DNA of 36,709 bases from Limnohabitans sp. Rim8 (GCA_945901045.1 CAMDKK010000040.1:1-36709), one strand, 5' to 3'; positions 1-8,572 are shown, numbered from the stretch's first letter. The notes: generated from the sequence alone by a model not told the origin. A program made the numbers and translations.

Positions 1-357
1 AATCAATTGCGCGTCTGACTTTTGGTCGCCGCTCAATTTGCTCACGAAGTCTTTGGTCCCGCTCTTGGCAATCGTGCCCAAGTGCTCAATGGCCTCTTGT
101 TCGGTCATGCCAATGCCGTTGTCTGTGATGGTCAAGGTCCTGGCCTTGTCATCAAACGACAAGCGCACTTGCAACTCGGGCGCGTCTTCGAACAGCGCTG
201 AATTGTTCAGCGCTTCAAAGCGCAGCTTGTCGCAGGCGTCTGAGGCGTTAGAGATCAGCTCGCGCAAGAAAATCTCTTTGTTGGAGTACAGCGAGTGCGT
301 GACCAAGTGCAGCAGTTGCGACACTTCGGCTTGGAAGGAATGGGTTTGTTTACTCAT
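1..357 (-). CDS. htpG: HtpG (Hsp90 chaperone), N-terminal part only
   Basis: This is the first 119 residues of the cytosolic ATP-dependent chaperone HtpG; the rest lies off the left edge. The translation starts [16 protein letters not shown] and shows the GHKL ATPase signatures of Hsp90: the helix with [20 protein letters not shown] (ATP-coordinating Asn, Glu) and the DNGIGM loop with the adenine-binding Asp. The start at 357 matches the conserved family N-terminus, although no Shine-Dalgarno is obvious. The gene lies downstream of the RluF-type gene on the same strand, but an intrinsic terminator (389-421) separates them, so htpG probably has its own promoter in the 30 or so bases between. 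I could not identify a convincing sigma-32 site there. Identity is secure; regulation is not visible. Confidence 0.95.
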   Translation of the reverse strand, partial: MSKQTHSFQAEVSQLLHLVTHSLYSNKEIFLRELISNASDACDKLRFEALNNSALFEDAPELQVRLSFDDKARTLTITDNGIGMTEQEAIEHLGTIAKSGTKDFVSKLSGDQKSDAQLI

Positions 358-388
358 GGCGATACAAATGGTGAATACAAAAGGTCAG

Positions 389-421
389 AAAAAAACAAGA
401 CGCCCCACAGTTGGGGGCGTC
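389..421 (-). terminator. Intrinsic terminator after the RluF-type gene
   Basis: On the minus strand an 8-bp perfect GC-rich stem (421-414 with 406-399, 7-base loop) is followed directly by TTGTTTTTTT (398-389). It lies about 100 bases past the stop of the pseudouridine synthase gene and 32 bases before the htpG start, so it should separate the two transcription units. Confidence 0.85.
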
Positions 422-519
422 CAAAATGATTTCAAGAGCGTCAACGCACTTGTGCGCCCACTTCCTTGTTCCAGCGCTCCAAAAGGCGGCGGTGAATTTC
501 AGGGACTTCATGCTTTTTT

Positions 520-1428
520 TCAGAAAGATTCGTTGGGCCCCAAATACCGCCATGTCCCCGCAGGCATTTGACCGAGTTGCACACGGCCCATGCGGATGCG
601 TTTGAGGCCCACGACTTTCAAGCCGACTTGTTCGCACATACGGCGGATTTGGCGCTTTTTGCCTTCGGTCAGCACAAAGCGCAGCTGTTCTGGATTTTGC
701 CATTCCACCTTGGCGGGCTTCAGGGGCTTGCCGTCCAGGCTCAGACCGAGGCGCAGGCGCTCCAGATGCGCGCTTGGAAAGACCGCTTGCACATTGCTGG
801 TCACGCGGTCGTTCTCGTCGATGCTGCTCAGCTGCGTCGCCTTGCCGCCATAGGTGGCGGATGCTGCCGATGCGGCAGCTGTGTTTTCGTGGCCGGTGTA
901 GGCCACGCGTACCAAATATTCTTTTTCCATTTCGGCGTCTTCGCCGATCAATTGACGCGCCACGCGGCCGTCTTGCGTCAACACCAACAGGCCTGTGGAG
1001 TCGATGTCCAGGCGCCCTGCAGGGGCCAGGTTGCGCAGGTGCGGCGGCGTGAAACGCATCTTGGACAGATCGCCCATCCAGTGGCTGCGGGGGTTGATCA
1101 GGGTGATGGCCGGTTGGTGCCCGTCTTCCGCCTGGCCGCTCACATAGCCCATCGGCTTGTGCAGCAAGATGGTCACTTGGCGTTCTTGTTGCAGCTCGGC
1201 CGCTTTGTCCACCGATATGCGGTCCGACAAGCTGACTTGCTGACCCATGCTGGCGGGCAGGCCGTTGACCTGGACCCAGCCTTGCTCAATCCAAGCATCG
1301 GCTTCGCGGCGTGAGCACATGCGCAGCTCCGCCATGCGTTTGTTCAGGCGCGAGGTACCGCTGGGCGCGGCCGTTTCGCCTTTGCCTTCTGGGCGGGGCG
1401 CACGTTTGAAAGCCGGGGGCTGTGTCAT
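520..1428 (-). CDS. RluF/RluB-type 23S rRNA pseudouridine synthase
   Basis: An rRNA pseudouridine synthase of the RsuA/RluB/E/F family, 302 residues from the ATG at 1428. An S4 RNA-binding domain comes first ([20 protein letters not shown]; RLNKxxxxxxxCSRREAD is typical of RluF). The catalytic domain follows with [14 protein letters not shown], holding the nucleophilic Asp, and the late [20 protein letters not shown] segment. RluF modifies U2604 of 23S rRNA in E. coli; the CSRREAD and QIRRMCE motifs favour RluF over RluB, but the exact target is inferred. A TTG start at 1443 (five more residues) is possible; neither start has a good Shine-Dalgarno. The disordered basic N-terminus (about residues 1-25) is common in this group. 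The Crp/Fnr-type gene lies 69 bases upstream on the same strand. Confidence 0.9.
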   Translation of the reverse strand: MTQPPAFKRAPRPEGKGETAAPSGTSRLNKRMAELRMCSRREADAWIEQGWVQVNGLPASMGQQVSLSDRISVDKAAELQQERQVTILLHKPMGYVSGQAEDGHQPAITLINPRSHWMGDLSKMRFTPPHLRNLAPAGRLDIDSTGLLVLTQDGRVARQLIGEDAEMEKEYLVRVAYTGHENTAAASAASATYGGKATQLSSIDENDRVTSNVQAVFPSAHLERLRLGLSLDGKPLKPAKVEWQNPEQLRFVLTEGKKRQIRRMCEQVGLKVVGLKRIRMGRVQLGQMPAGTWRYLGPNESF

Positions 1429-1497
1429 GGGGTAGCGGGGCAAAAAAGAAGTTGACCGATTGTCCGCTGTTTTGAGCCGTTGGTGCTTGGGTTTGCC

Positions 1498-2208
1498 CTA
1501 CATGAATTGCGCGGTTCGAAGTCCATTCAGATCCAAAATCCGCAGGCCACCGTATTCGACGCGGATGAGCTGATGCATTTCTAATACTTTCAATGCTTCG
1601 TTCACCCGTTGCCGGGACAGGCCTACCAGATAGGCCAGCTCTTGCTGCGTGATGCGCAGCACTTCACCCACGCCTGAAAACAAGACCGGGTTGAACAACG
1701 CGGCCAAGTGACGGGCCAGGCGCATTTCGGGCTTGTTCATCCGGTCCATTTCGCGTGCCGCAATGAATTGGCCCAATCGCTCATTGAGTTGGTTCATGAC
1801 GAAGCGGTTGAACCCCAGCGAGTGGTCTATCAACCAATGAAACGTATCCACAGGCAGCCCGGCCACCAGGCTGGGGCGCAGCGGTTGAATGTTGTAGCGG
1901 TAACTCTCGCGCTTGAGTGCGGTACCTTCACCAAACCAGCCGCCGGGCGGCATTCCAGTGAAGGTCATGGTTTGGCCGTTTTCGTTGTCGCTGCTCATTT
2001 TGAGTAAGCCCGAGACCACGCCAAACCAATAGGTAACGGGCCTTCCCACGCGGCAGACATAGTCCCCCGGCTGAGGGTCGCTCACCACCAATTGGGGAAT
2101 GACTTGCGCACGCTCTTGTGCGGTCAGCAAATTCATCCACGGAATTTCTTGCAGTTCGGTCGCCGTCGGCGCGCGGCGGCGCTGGTGGACGCTAGGGGTT
2201 TGGGTCAT
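1498..2208 (-). CDS. Crp/Fnr-family transcriptional regulator
   Basis: A 236-residue one-component regulator. Residues about 40-125 form the cyclic-nucleotide-binding-like beta barrel (GDYVCRVGRPVTYWFGVVSG; FGEGT near 92-96). About 135-165 is the dimer helix, and about 185-215 the winged helix with ITQQELAYLVGLSRQRVNEA. Against E. coli CRP, the barrel keeps the Glu72 and Arg82 equivalents (E94, R104) but has Tyr for Ser83, so the ligand may not be cAMP. The recognition helix keeps the Arg180 equivalent (R199) but has Gln for Glu181 (Q200) and Glu for Arg185 (E204), predicting a non-CRP operator. There are no FNR-type N-terminal cysteines. The gene is divergent from the acyl-CoA synthetase/Liv operon with the 2261-2278 palindrome between, so it is the likely local regulator of that operon and possibly of itself. 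Confidence 0.9.
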   Translation of the reverse strand: MTQTPSVHQRRRAPTATELQEIPWMNLLTAQERAQVIPQLVVSDPQPGDYVCRVGRPVTYWFGVVSGLLKMSSDNENGQTMTFTGMPPGGWFGEGTALKRESYRYNIQPLRPSLVAGLPVDTFHWLIDHSLGFNRFVMNQLNERLGQFIAAREMDRMNKPEMRLARHLAALFNPVLFSGVGEVLRITQQELAYLVGLSRQRVNEALKVLEMHQLIRVEYGGLRILDLNGLRTAQFM

Positions 2209-2260
2209 CTTGTTCGGTTTTGTCAGACTCGGGTCAGTTGTTATCAGGGTCTTCCCTTAA

Positions 2261-2278
2261 TTGTCGTTGAAACGACAA
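2261..2278. promoter_or_regulatory. Palindromic operator for the Crp/Fnr-type regulator (predicted)
   Basis: A perfect dyad, TTGTCGTT-GA-AACGACAA. Its core TGTCG-N6-CGACA has the same 5-6-5 layout as the CRP site TGTGA-N6-TCACA. The centre (2269.5) lies 41.5 bp upstream of the start site predicted from the -10-like TAGCAT at 2299-2304, which is class II activator geometry. Two more palindromes follow at once: TTGACGTCAA (2280-2289) and GTCGAC (2292-2297, within another TGTCG half-site). Confidence 0.6.
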
Positions 2279-2298
2279 CTTGACGTCAAATGTCGACC

Positions 2299-2304
2299 TA
2301 GCAT
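2299..2304 (+). promoter_or_regulatory. Predicted -10 element of the acyl-CoA synthetase/liv operon
   Basis: TAGCAT matches TATAAT at the key first, second, fifth and sixth positions. It has no good -35 partner; the palindrome occupies that place, as expected of an activator-dependent promoter. The predicted start is about 2311, giving a leader of about 53 bases. Confidence 0.4.
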
Positions 2305-2363
2305 CCGTTCTTGAATGAATACGCATCCGTGTGGGTGCGCTGTGATTGGAGACAGAACCGGTG

Positions 2364-4310
2364 ATGCAAATAACCTTTCCCCGCTTGATGCGCATGCACG
2401 CTCAGCAGCGTCCGGGCGCGGCTGCGCTGCGTGAAAAAGAATACGGCATTTGGCAGGCCACGAGTTGGTCGTCGTTGGCGCAGTTGGTGCAATCGGTGGC
2501 GTGTGGGCTGCACCAAGCGGGCTTGCAGCGGGGCGAGCACATCATCATCGTGGGCTCCAACCGCCCTCGCTTGTACGCCACCATGTTGGCCGCGCAGTCG
2601 CTGGGCGCGATCCCTGTGCCCTTGTACCAAGATGCGGCTGCGGCCGAATGCGTGTTCCCGATCACCAACGCCGAAGTCCGGTTTTGCGTGGTCGAAGACC
2701 AGGAGCAAGTCGACAAGATGCTGGAGGTGCGCGAACAGTGCCCGCAGCTGAGCCATATTTACTTTGACGACCCACGCGGACTGCGCAAATACACTGAAGA
2801 CGGATTGGGCTCACTCGAAGCCTTGATTGCTGCCGGCAGCGTATTTGCGCAGCAGCACCCGCAGTTTTACGCAGATGAAGTTGAGAAAGCGCAGTACACC
2901 GATGTGGCCGCGATGTTCTTCACCTCCGGCACCACGGGCAACCCCAAAGGTGTGGTGCACACGCACGGCTCCCTGATTGACCGTGCCGATGCGGGCGCTG
3001 AATTTGACAAGCTGACCCACAGCGAAGACGTGCTGGCTTATATGCCGCCAGCCTGGATTGGGCAAAATATTTTCAGCTACGCACAATGGCTGGTGTGTGG
3101 CTATGTGGTCAATTGCCCGGAGTCGGCGGCCACCGTCACCATCGATTTGAAAGAAATCGGGCCCACTTATTATTTTGCACCGCCCCGTGTTTTTGAAAGC
3201 ATGCTCACCAGCGTGATGATTCGCATGGAGGACGCTGGCAGACTCAAGCGCGGCATGTTCCATTACTTCATGGGTGTGGCCCAAAAAGTCGGCCCTGCCT
3301 TGATGGACGGGCAATCGGCGGGCTTCTTCGACCGATTGAAATACGCGGTGGGCAACTGGCTGGTCTATGGCCCCTTGCGCAACAACTTGGGCTTCAGCCG
3401 TGTGCGCGTGGCCTACACCGCAGGCGAGGCCATTGGGCCTGATTTGTTCACTTTTTTCCGATCAATCGGTGTCAACATCAAGCAGTTGTATGGCTCCACC
3501 GAAACGGCAGTTTTCGTGTGCCTGCAACCCGATAACGAAGCCCGCGCCGACACCGTGGGCGTGCCGTGCAAAGGGGTCGAAATCAAGGTGGCCGACAACG
3601 GTGAAATTCTGGTTAAGTCGCGAGGACTGCTCAAGGGTTATTACAAAAACCCCGAAGCCACTGCAGAGGTGTTGACCGCCGATGGCTGGTACCACACCAG
3701 CGATGCGGGTTTCATCGACAGCCACGGCCACCTCAAAATCATTGACCGAGTGAAAGATGTGGGCCGTATTGTGGGCGGTGCCAACGATGGCGCCATGTTT
3801 GCGCCCAAGTACGTCGAGAACAAACTCAAGTTCTTTCCGCACATCAAAGAGGTGGTGGCCTATGGCGACCAACGCGAAAAAGTGTGCGTGATGATCAACA
3901 TCGATTTTGATGCCGTAGGCAACTGGGCTGAGCGCCGCAACCTGCCCTATGCCGGTTACACCGACTTGGCGCAAAAAACCGAGGTGTACCAGCTGATCCG
4001 GGAATGCGTCGAGAAAGTGAATGCCGACTTGGCGCAAGACACGCTGCTGGCGGGCAGCCAGGTGTCGCGCTTTTTGGTGTTGCACAAAGAGCTGGACGCA
4101 GACGATGGTGAACTCACCCGAACCAACAAGGTTCGCAGAAGCTTTATTGCCGAAAAATACAAACCCTTGGTCGATGGGCTATACGGTGGCATGACATCGC
4201 AATTCATTGAGACTGTTGTCAAATTTGAAGACGGCCGCTCGGGCAGCGTCAGCGCAACACTGCTGATTTCTGACGCGAAAACGTTCACCCCTGTGAAGGC
4301 AGCATCATGA
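2364..4310 (+). CDS. Acyl-CoA synthetase (AMP-binding, long-chain/aryl type)
   Basis: An adenylate-forming enzyme of about 648 residues that should activate a carboxylic acid to its acyl-CoA via an acyl-AMP. Visible ANL motifs are the ATP loop FFTSGTTGNPKGVVHTHGSL (near residue 186-205), YGSTETAVF (A5 region), the WYHTSDAGFID Asp (A7), KIIDRVKDVGR (A8 hinge) and a C-terminal RTNKVRRSFI with the presumed A10 lysine. Length and motif style fit the FadD/Faa-like class more than acetyl-CoA synthetase. I chose the ATG at 2364; GTG at 2361 is equally placed behind GGAG (2348-2351). It is the first gene of the operon and its stop overlaps the livG-like start (ATGA at 4307-4310), so the two are translationally coupled. 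This implies that the importer's substrate is the acid this enzyme activates. The actual substrate cannot be read from sequence. Confidence 0.93.
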   Translation: MQITFPRLMRMHAQQRPGAAALREKEYGIWQATSWSSLAQLVQSVACGLHQAGLQRGEHIIIVGSNRPRLYATMLAAQSLGAIPVPLYQDAAAAECVFPITNAEVRFCVVEDQEQVDKMLEVREQCPQLSHIYFDDPRGLRKYTEDGLGSLEALIAAGSVFAQQHPQFYADEVEKAQYTDVAAMFFTSGTTGNPKGVVHTHGSLIDRADAGAEFDKLTHSEDVLAYMPPAWIGQNIFSYAQWLVCGYVVNCPESAATVTIDLKEIGPTYYFAPPRVFESMLTSVMIRMEDAGRLKRGMFHYFMGVAQKVGPALMDGQSAGFFDRLKYAVGNWLVYGPLRNNLGFSRVRVAYTAGEAIGPDLFTFFRSIGVNIKQLYGSTETAVFVCLQPDNEARADTVGVPCKGVEIKVADNGEILVKSRGLLKGYYKNPEATAEVLTADGWYHTSDAGFIDSHGHLKIIDRVKDVGRIVGGANDGAMFAPKYVENKLKFFPHIKEVVAYGDQREKVCVMINIDFDAVGNWAERRNLPYAGYTDLAQKTEVYQLIRECVEKVNADLAQDTLLAGSQVSRFLVLHKELDADDGELTRTNKVRRSFIAEKYKPLVDGLYGGMTSQFIETVVKFEDGRSGSVSATLLISDAKTFTPVKAAS

Positions 4311-5089
4311 GTAAAGTGATTGGTGACGTCATCCTGGGTGTGCAAAACATCAGCTTGCGGTTTGGCGGCGTGAACGCCCTGATCGATATTTCATTCGATG
4401 TCCGCGAGCATGAAGTGCGCGCCATCATCGGTCCTAACGGCGCGGGCAAGAGCTCGATGCTCAACTGCATCAACGGCGTCTACACGCCGCAAGAAGGCTC
4501 GATCACTTTCCGTGGCCAGTCGTTTGACCACATGAACAGCCGACAAGTGGCCGAGATGGGCATTGCCCGCACCTTCCAGAACCTGGCCTTGTTCAAAGGC
4601 ATGAGCGTGATCGACAACATCATGACCGGGCGCAACCTCAAGATCAGAAGCAACATCTTCTTGCAGGCTTTGCGTCTGGGCCCGGCCCAGCGTGAGGAAG
4701 AGGAGCACCGCTCAAAAGTCGAGCACATCATCGACTTTCTGGAGATTCAGGCTTTCCGCAAAACCCCCGTCGGCCAACTGCCCTATGGTTTGCAAAAGCG
4801 GGTCGACCTGGGTCGCGCCCTGGCCATGGAGCCGCAAGTGCTGTTGCTGGATGAGCCTATGGCCGGTATGAACATGGAAGAAAAGCAGGACATGTGCCGC
4901 TTCATTCTCGATGTGAACGACGAGTTCGGCACCACCATTGTCTTGATCGAACACGACATGGGTGTGGTGATGGACATCTCGGACCGCGTGGTGGTGCTCG
5001 ACTACGGCAAAAAGATCGGCGACGGGACACCCGAGGAAGTGCGCAACAACAAAGAAGTGATCAGTGCCTATTTGGGCACCAGCCACTAA
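4307..5089 (+). CDS. livG: Liv-type ABC importer ATPase (LivG)
   Basis: A 260-residue ATPase of the branched-chain/hydrophobic amino acid transporter (HAAT) family. The Walker A GPNGAGKS is at 42-49, the Q-loop at FQNLALF, the signature is the LivG-typical LPYGLQKR in place of LSGGQ, Walker B is VLLLDEPMAGMN, and the switch His is in LIEHDMGVVMDISDRV. The C-terminus DGTPEEVRNNKEVISAYLG is typical of LivG. It overlaps the preceding synthetase by four bases and is followed 12 bases later by livH. It should work as a heterodimer with the LivF-type ATPase at 8703-9512. Substrates of this family include amino acids, amides, urea and aromatic or aliphatic carboxylates; the flanking CoA ligases point to a carboxylate. 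Confidence 0.95.
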   Translation: MSKVIGDVILGVQNISLRFGGVNALIDISFDVREHEVRAIIGPNGAGKSSMLNCINGVYTPQEGSITFRGQSFDHMNSRQVAEMGIARTFQNLALFKGMSVIDNIMTGRNLKIRSNIFLQALRLGPAQREEEEHRSKVEHIIDFLEIQAFRKTPVGQLPYGLQKRVDLGRALAMEPQVLLLDEPMAGMNMEEKQDMCRFILDVNDEFGTTIVLIEHDMGVVMDISDRVVVLDYGKKIGDGTPEEVRNNKEVISAYLGTSH

Positions 5090-5101
5090 GGAGAACAAGA
5101 A

Positions 5102-6031
5102 ATGGCATTTTTTCTGGAAGCCCTTTTTGGCGGCCTCATGGCCGGCATGCTGTATTCCTTGGTCGCCCTGGGTTTTGTACTGATTTTCAAGGCCTCTGGC
5201 GTGTTCAATTTCGCGCAGGGCGCGATGGTGTTGTTTGCGGCTTTGGCCATGGCCCGTTTCTCCGAATGGATACCCGGCTGGCTGGGCTTGGAAAGTAAGT
5301 TCTTGGGCAACTTGCTTGCCTTTGTACTGGCAGCTTGCGTCATGTTCATGCTGGCTTGGTTGATCGAGCGTTTGGTGCTGCGCCATCTGGTCAACCAAGA
5401 AGGTGTGACCTTGCTCATGGCCACGCTGGGCATTACCTACTTTTTGGATGGCTTGGGTCAGACGATCTTTGGGAGTGCCATTTACAAGATCGACGTCGGC
5501 ATGCCAAAAGAGCCAGTTTTCGTGTTCGAGTCGATTTTTCCAGGTGGCGTTTTGATCAGCTTGGAAGATGTCTATGCCGCCTGTATCGCGGCTTTGCTGG
5601 TGGTGGTCTTGTCCTTGTTCTTCCAAAAGACAGGGACGGGTCGGGCCCTGCGTGCGGTGGCCGATGACCACCAAGCCGCGCAATCGATTGGCATCCCGCT
5701 CAACCGCATTTGGGTCATTGTCTGGTTTGTGGCCGGCATCACGGCCTTGGTGGCTGGCATCATTTGGGGCTCCAAACTGGGCGTGCAGTTTTCGCTGACC
5801 ACGGTGGCCTTGCGTGCCTTGCCGGTGATCATTTTGGGTGGCTTGACTTCGGTGCCGGGCGCCATCATTGGCGGTCTGATCATCGGTGTGGGGGAGAAAT
5901 TATCCGAGGTTTACCTGGGGCCCTTTGTCGGCGGAGGCATTGAAATTTGGTTTGCGTACATGCTGGCCCTTGTCTTTTTGTTGTTCCGTCCACAAGGACT
6001 GTTTGGCGAAAAAATCATCGACCGCGTGTAA
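5102..6031 (+). CDS. livH: Liv-type ABC importer permease (LivH)
   Basis: A 309-residue inner-membrane permease of the LivH class, hydrophobic throughout with about eight membrane segments. The N-terminus LEALFGGLMAGMLYSLVALG and the FNFAQGAMVLFAA segment are LivH hallmarks. The cytoplasmic loop TGRALRAVADDHQAAQSIGI is the EAA-like coupling helix region, and LGGLTSVPGAIIGG is the conserved late segment. Start: ATG at 5102 behind AGGAG (5089-5093). It is the third gene of the operon and pairs with LivM (next gene, 11 bases on). Confidence 0.95.
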   Translation: MAFFLEALFGGLMAGMLYSLVALGFVLIFKASGVFNFAQGAMVLFAALAMARFSEWIPGWLGLESKFLGNLLAFVLAACVMFMLAWLIERLVLRHLVNQEGVTLLMATLGITYFLDGLGQTIFGSAIYKIDVGMPKEPVFVFESIFPGGVLISLEDVYAACIAALLVVVLSLFFQKTGTGRALRAVADDHQAAQSIGIPLNRIWVIVWFVAGITALVAGIIWGSKLGVQFSLTTVALRALPVIILGGLTSVPGAIIGGLIIGVGEKLSEVYLGPFVGGGIEIWFAYMLALVFLLFRPQGLFGEKIIDRV

Positions 6032-6042
6032 GGAGAGAAAAC

Positions 6043-7119
6043 ATGTTTTACAGAGAAAATGGTCAGTTCAAGACCTCTTACCGCAGCGACCAACAGATTT
6101 TTGCCATTGCGCAAGACCGCTGGGCAGTCTGCGCTTTGATTGCATTCGCGTTTGTGGGTGTGCCCATGCTGGCCGACGAGTACATGTTTCGCGCCATTTT
6201 GGTTCCCTTTCTGATTCTGGCCTTGGCTGCCTTGGGGGTGAATATTTTGGTGGGTTATTGCGGTCAGATATCTCTGGGCTCTGGGGCTTTCATGGCCGTG
6301 GGCGCTTACATGGCCTACAACACCTATGTGCGCATCGAAGGCATGCCGGTCATTTTGGCCTTGCTCGCAGGGGGAGTCTTTGCCACATTGGTCGGTATCT
6401 TCTTTGGAATTCCCAGCTTGCGGGTTAAAGGACTTTATTTGGCGGTGGCTACGCTGGCTGCGCAGTTCTTTTGCGATTGGGCATTCAGCCGAATCAGTTG
6501 GTTCACAAACAACAGTTCTTCTGGCTCTGTCGCAGTCTCTGATTTCCAAATCTTGGGGTGGGTCATTGATTCGCCGGTTGACAAATACCTGTTTGCCTTG
6601 AGCTTCTTGGTGGTATTTGGTTTGCTTGCCAAAAACCTGGTGCGTTCGGCCATTGGTCGGGAATGGATGGCTATTCGTGACATGGACGTGGCGGCTGCCG
6701 TGATTGGCATTCGCCCTATGTACGCCAAGCTCAGTGCATTTGCGGTCAGCTCTTTCATCATTGGTGTCGCCGGCGGCCTTTGGGGCTTTGTCCACCTGGG
6801 TTCTTGGGAACCTGCAGCATTTTCAATTGACCGCTCATTTCAGCTTTTGTTCATGGTCATCATTGGTGGCATGGGCTCCATCATGGGGAGTTTCTTTGGC
6901 GCGGCATTCATTGTGGTGTTGCCGATTTTTCTGAACCAGTTCTTGCCGGCTTTAGGGACACTTGTCGGGGTTGAAATCTCAACGGCCTTGGTCTCCCATG
7001 TCGAATACATGATTTTTGGTGCTTTGATTGTCTGGTTCTTGATTGCCGAGCCTCACGGCCTGGCCAAGCTCTGGAGCATTGCCAAGCAGAAGTTGCGGTT
7101 GTGGCCCTTCCCGCACTGA
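6043..7119 (+). CDS. livM: Liv-type ABC importer permease (LivM)
   Basis: A 358-residue LivM-class permease that forms the channel with LivH. The early GVNILVGYCGQISLGSGAFMAVGAY segment is the LivM signature, followed by GIPSLRVKGLYLAVATLA, the coupling loop REWMAIRDMDVAAAVIGI, and GGMGSIMGSFFGAAFIV. The hydrophilic N-terminus (about 25 residues) precedes the first membrane helix. Start: ATG at 6043 directly behind AGGAGA (6031-6036); longer in-frame starts overlap livH and lack a ribosome site. A possible compound hairpin lies in the 107-base gap before the substrate-binding-protein gene. Confidence 0.95.
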   Translation: MFYRENGQFKTSYRSDQQIFAIAQDRWAVCALIAFAFVGVPMLADEYMFRAILVPFLILALAALGVNILVGYCGQISLGSGAFMAVGAYMAYNTYVRIEGMPVILALLAGGVFATLVGIFFGIPSLRVKGLYLAVATLAAQFFCDWAFSRISWFTNNSSSGSVAVSDFQILGWVIDSPVDKYLFALSFLVVFGLLAKNLVRSAIGREWMAIRDMDVAAAVIGIRPMYAKLSAFAVSSFIIGVAGGLWGFVHLGSWEPAAFSIDRSFQLLFMVIIGGMGSIMGSFFGAAFIVVLPIFLNQFLPALGTLVGVEISTALVSHVEYMIFGALIVWFLIAEPHGLAKLWSIAKQKLRLWPFPH

Positions 7120-7126
7120 GTGAAAG

Positions 7127-7167
7127 GGTGTGTTGGCAAGCGTCTTTATCTGCGCGCTCAATACACC
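7127..7167 (+). repeat. Possible hairpin in the livM - binding-protein gap
   Basis: A 9-bp stem (7127-7135 with 7159-7167, one G-U pair) encloses a 23-base loop with a further 4-bp stem (7139-7142/7155-7158). There is no U-run after it, so it is not a classical terminator. It may process or stabilise the transcript next to the binding-protein gene. Confidence 0.35.
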
Positions 7168-7226
7168 ATTGCAACTTGAATGATGGGTCCATTGGTATTT
7201 TTCACACGATTTAAGGAGACAGTTAA

Positions 7227-8564
7227 ATGAAGCTTAAAAAGTTAGCTATGTTGGCCACTTTGGTTTGCGCAGGTTTGTCTGCTGTGGTCTCTACCACGGC
7301 AGTCATGGCGCAAGAAAAAATTCAATTTTTTCCCAGTTTGACGGGCCGTACGGGACCTGTCGCGCCTAACGCTACACCGTTTGCAAATGGCTACGCCGAT
7401 TACATGAAGTTGGTCAACATGCGCGGCGGCATCAACGGTGTCAACACTTTGGTTGAAGAGTGTGAAACAGCCTATGCGACCGATCGTGGTGTTGAGTGCT
7501 ATGAACGCCTCAAGGGCAAACATGGTGGCGCTACCGTCTTTCAACCCTTGTCAACGGGCATCACATTTGCGCTGACCGAAAAAATACCGGCTGACAAAAT
7601 TCCCATGATCACCTCTGGTTATGGCCGCAGTGACTCTGCCGATGGCGGTGTCTTCAAGTGGAACTTCCCCTTGACCGGTCACTACTGGGTTGCGGGAGAC
7701 GCTTTGTTGCAGCACATCGCCAAGCAGGCGGGTGGGTGGGACAACCTGAAGGGCAAAAAAATCGCTGTCGCCTACCATGACAGCCCGTTTGGTAAAGAGT
7801 TGTTGCCCATCGTGCAAGAGCGTGCAGCCATGCATGGTTTCACCCTTCAGTTGTTGCCAATTCCTGCGCCAGGCGTAGAACAAAAAGCCATTTGGTTGCA
7901 AATCCGTCAGCAACGTCCTGATTACGTGATGCTTCAGACCTGGGGTGTGATGACGGCTACGTCCGTCAAGGAGGCCGTTGCCACGGGTTATCCACGTGAA
8001 AAAATGTTTGGCACTTGGTGGTCTGGTGCTGAGCCTGATCTCAAGGATATCGGTGCTGCCGCCAAGGGTTACAACGCAGTGATGATGCAGCACGGCGCTG
8101 AGCCGGGGTCAGTAGTTGCGAAAGAAATTTTGGCTAAAGTTCACGATAAAGGCCAGGGTACTGGTCCTAAAGCCGAAGTGGGCGAAGTGCTGTACATGCG
8201 CGGTGTCGTGGGTGCCATGTTGGCTGTTGAGGGCGTGCGCCAAGCACAAGAGCGTTTTGGCAAAGGCAAGGTCATCACCGGTGAGCAAGCGCGCTGGGGC
8301 TATGAAAACCTGAACTTGACGCAGGCCAAATTGGATGCCTTGGGCTTCAAGGGCGTTATGCGTCCGGTCTCCACATCGTGTGCTGATCACATGGGCTCTG
8401 CATGGGCACGCGTTCACACATGGGACGGAAGCAAGTTTGTCTGGGCATCTGATTGGTTGCAGGCCGATGAGCAGATCATCAAGCCTTTGGTCAAAACGTC
8501 TGCAGACAAGTACGCCGCTGAAAAGAAGCTGACACGCCGCACCCCTGCGGATTGCCAATCTTGA
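7227..8564 (+). CDS. Periplasmic substrate-binding protein of the Liv-type importer
   Basis: A 445-residue type I periplasmic binding protein (LivK/HAAT group). Residues 1-28 are a signal peptide ending at VMA. The body has the Venus-flytrap pattern: an early PSLTGRTGPVAPNATPFANG ligand loop, GGINGVNTLVEECETAYATD, and KIAVAYHDSPFGKELLPIVQ. It is longer than E. coli LivK (about 370 residues), as seen in family members that bind carboxylates. Start: ATG at 7227 behind AAGGAGA (7213-7219), a strong ribosome site fitting high expression. Its gene is flanked by RNA structures on both sides, including three strong hairpins downstream (8573-8669), consistent with it being made in excess of the membrane parts. 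The ligand is unknown; the neighbouring CoA ligases suggest an organic acid. Confidence 0.92.
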   Translation: MKLKKLAMLATLVCAGLSAVVSTTAVMAQEKIQFFPSLTGRTGPVAPNATPFANGYADYMKLVNMRGGINGVNTLVEECETAYATDRGVECYERLKGKHGGATVFQPLSTGITFALTEKIPADKIPMITSGYGRSDSADGGVFKWNFPLTGHYWVAGDALLQHIAKQAGGWDNLKGKKIAVAYHDSPFGKELLPIVQERAAMHGFTLQLLPIPAPGVEQKAIWLQIRQQRPDYVMLQTWGVMTATSVKEAVATGYPREKMFGTWWSGAEPDLKDIGAAAKGYNAVMMQHGAEPGSVVAKEILAKVHDKGQGTGPKAEVGEVLYMRGVVGAMLAVEGVRQAQERFGKGKVITGEQARWGYENLNLTQAKLDALGFKGVMRPVSTSCADHMGSAWARVHTWDGSKFVWASDWLQADEQIIKPLVKTSADKYAAEKKLTRRTPADCQS

Positions 8565-8572
8565 CAGGACTC

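Noticed and set aside
568-1314. A 248-codon plus-strand open frame
   Set aside because: It is fully antisense to the RluF-type gene, with composition typical of a shadow frame (rich in His, Gln and Ala).
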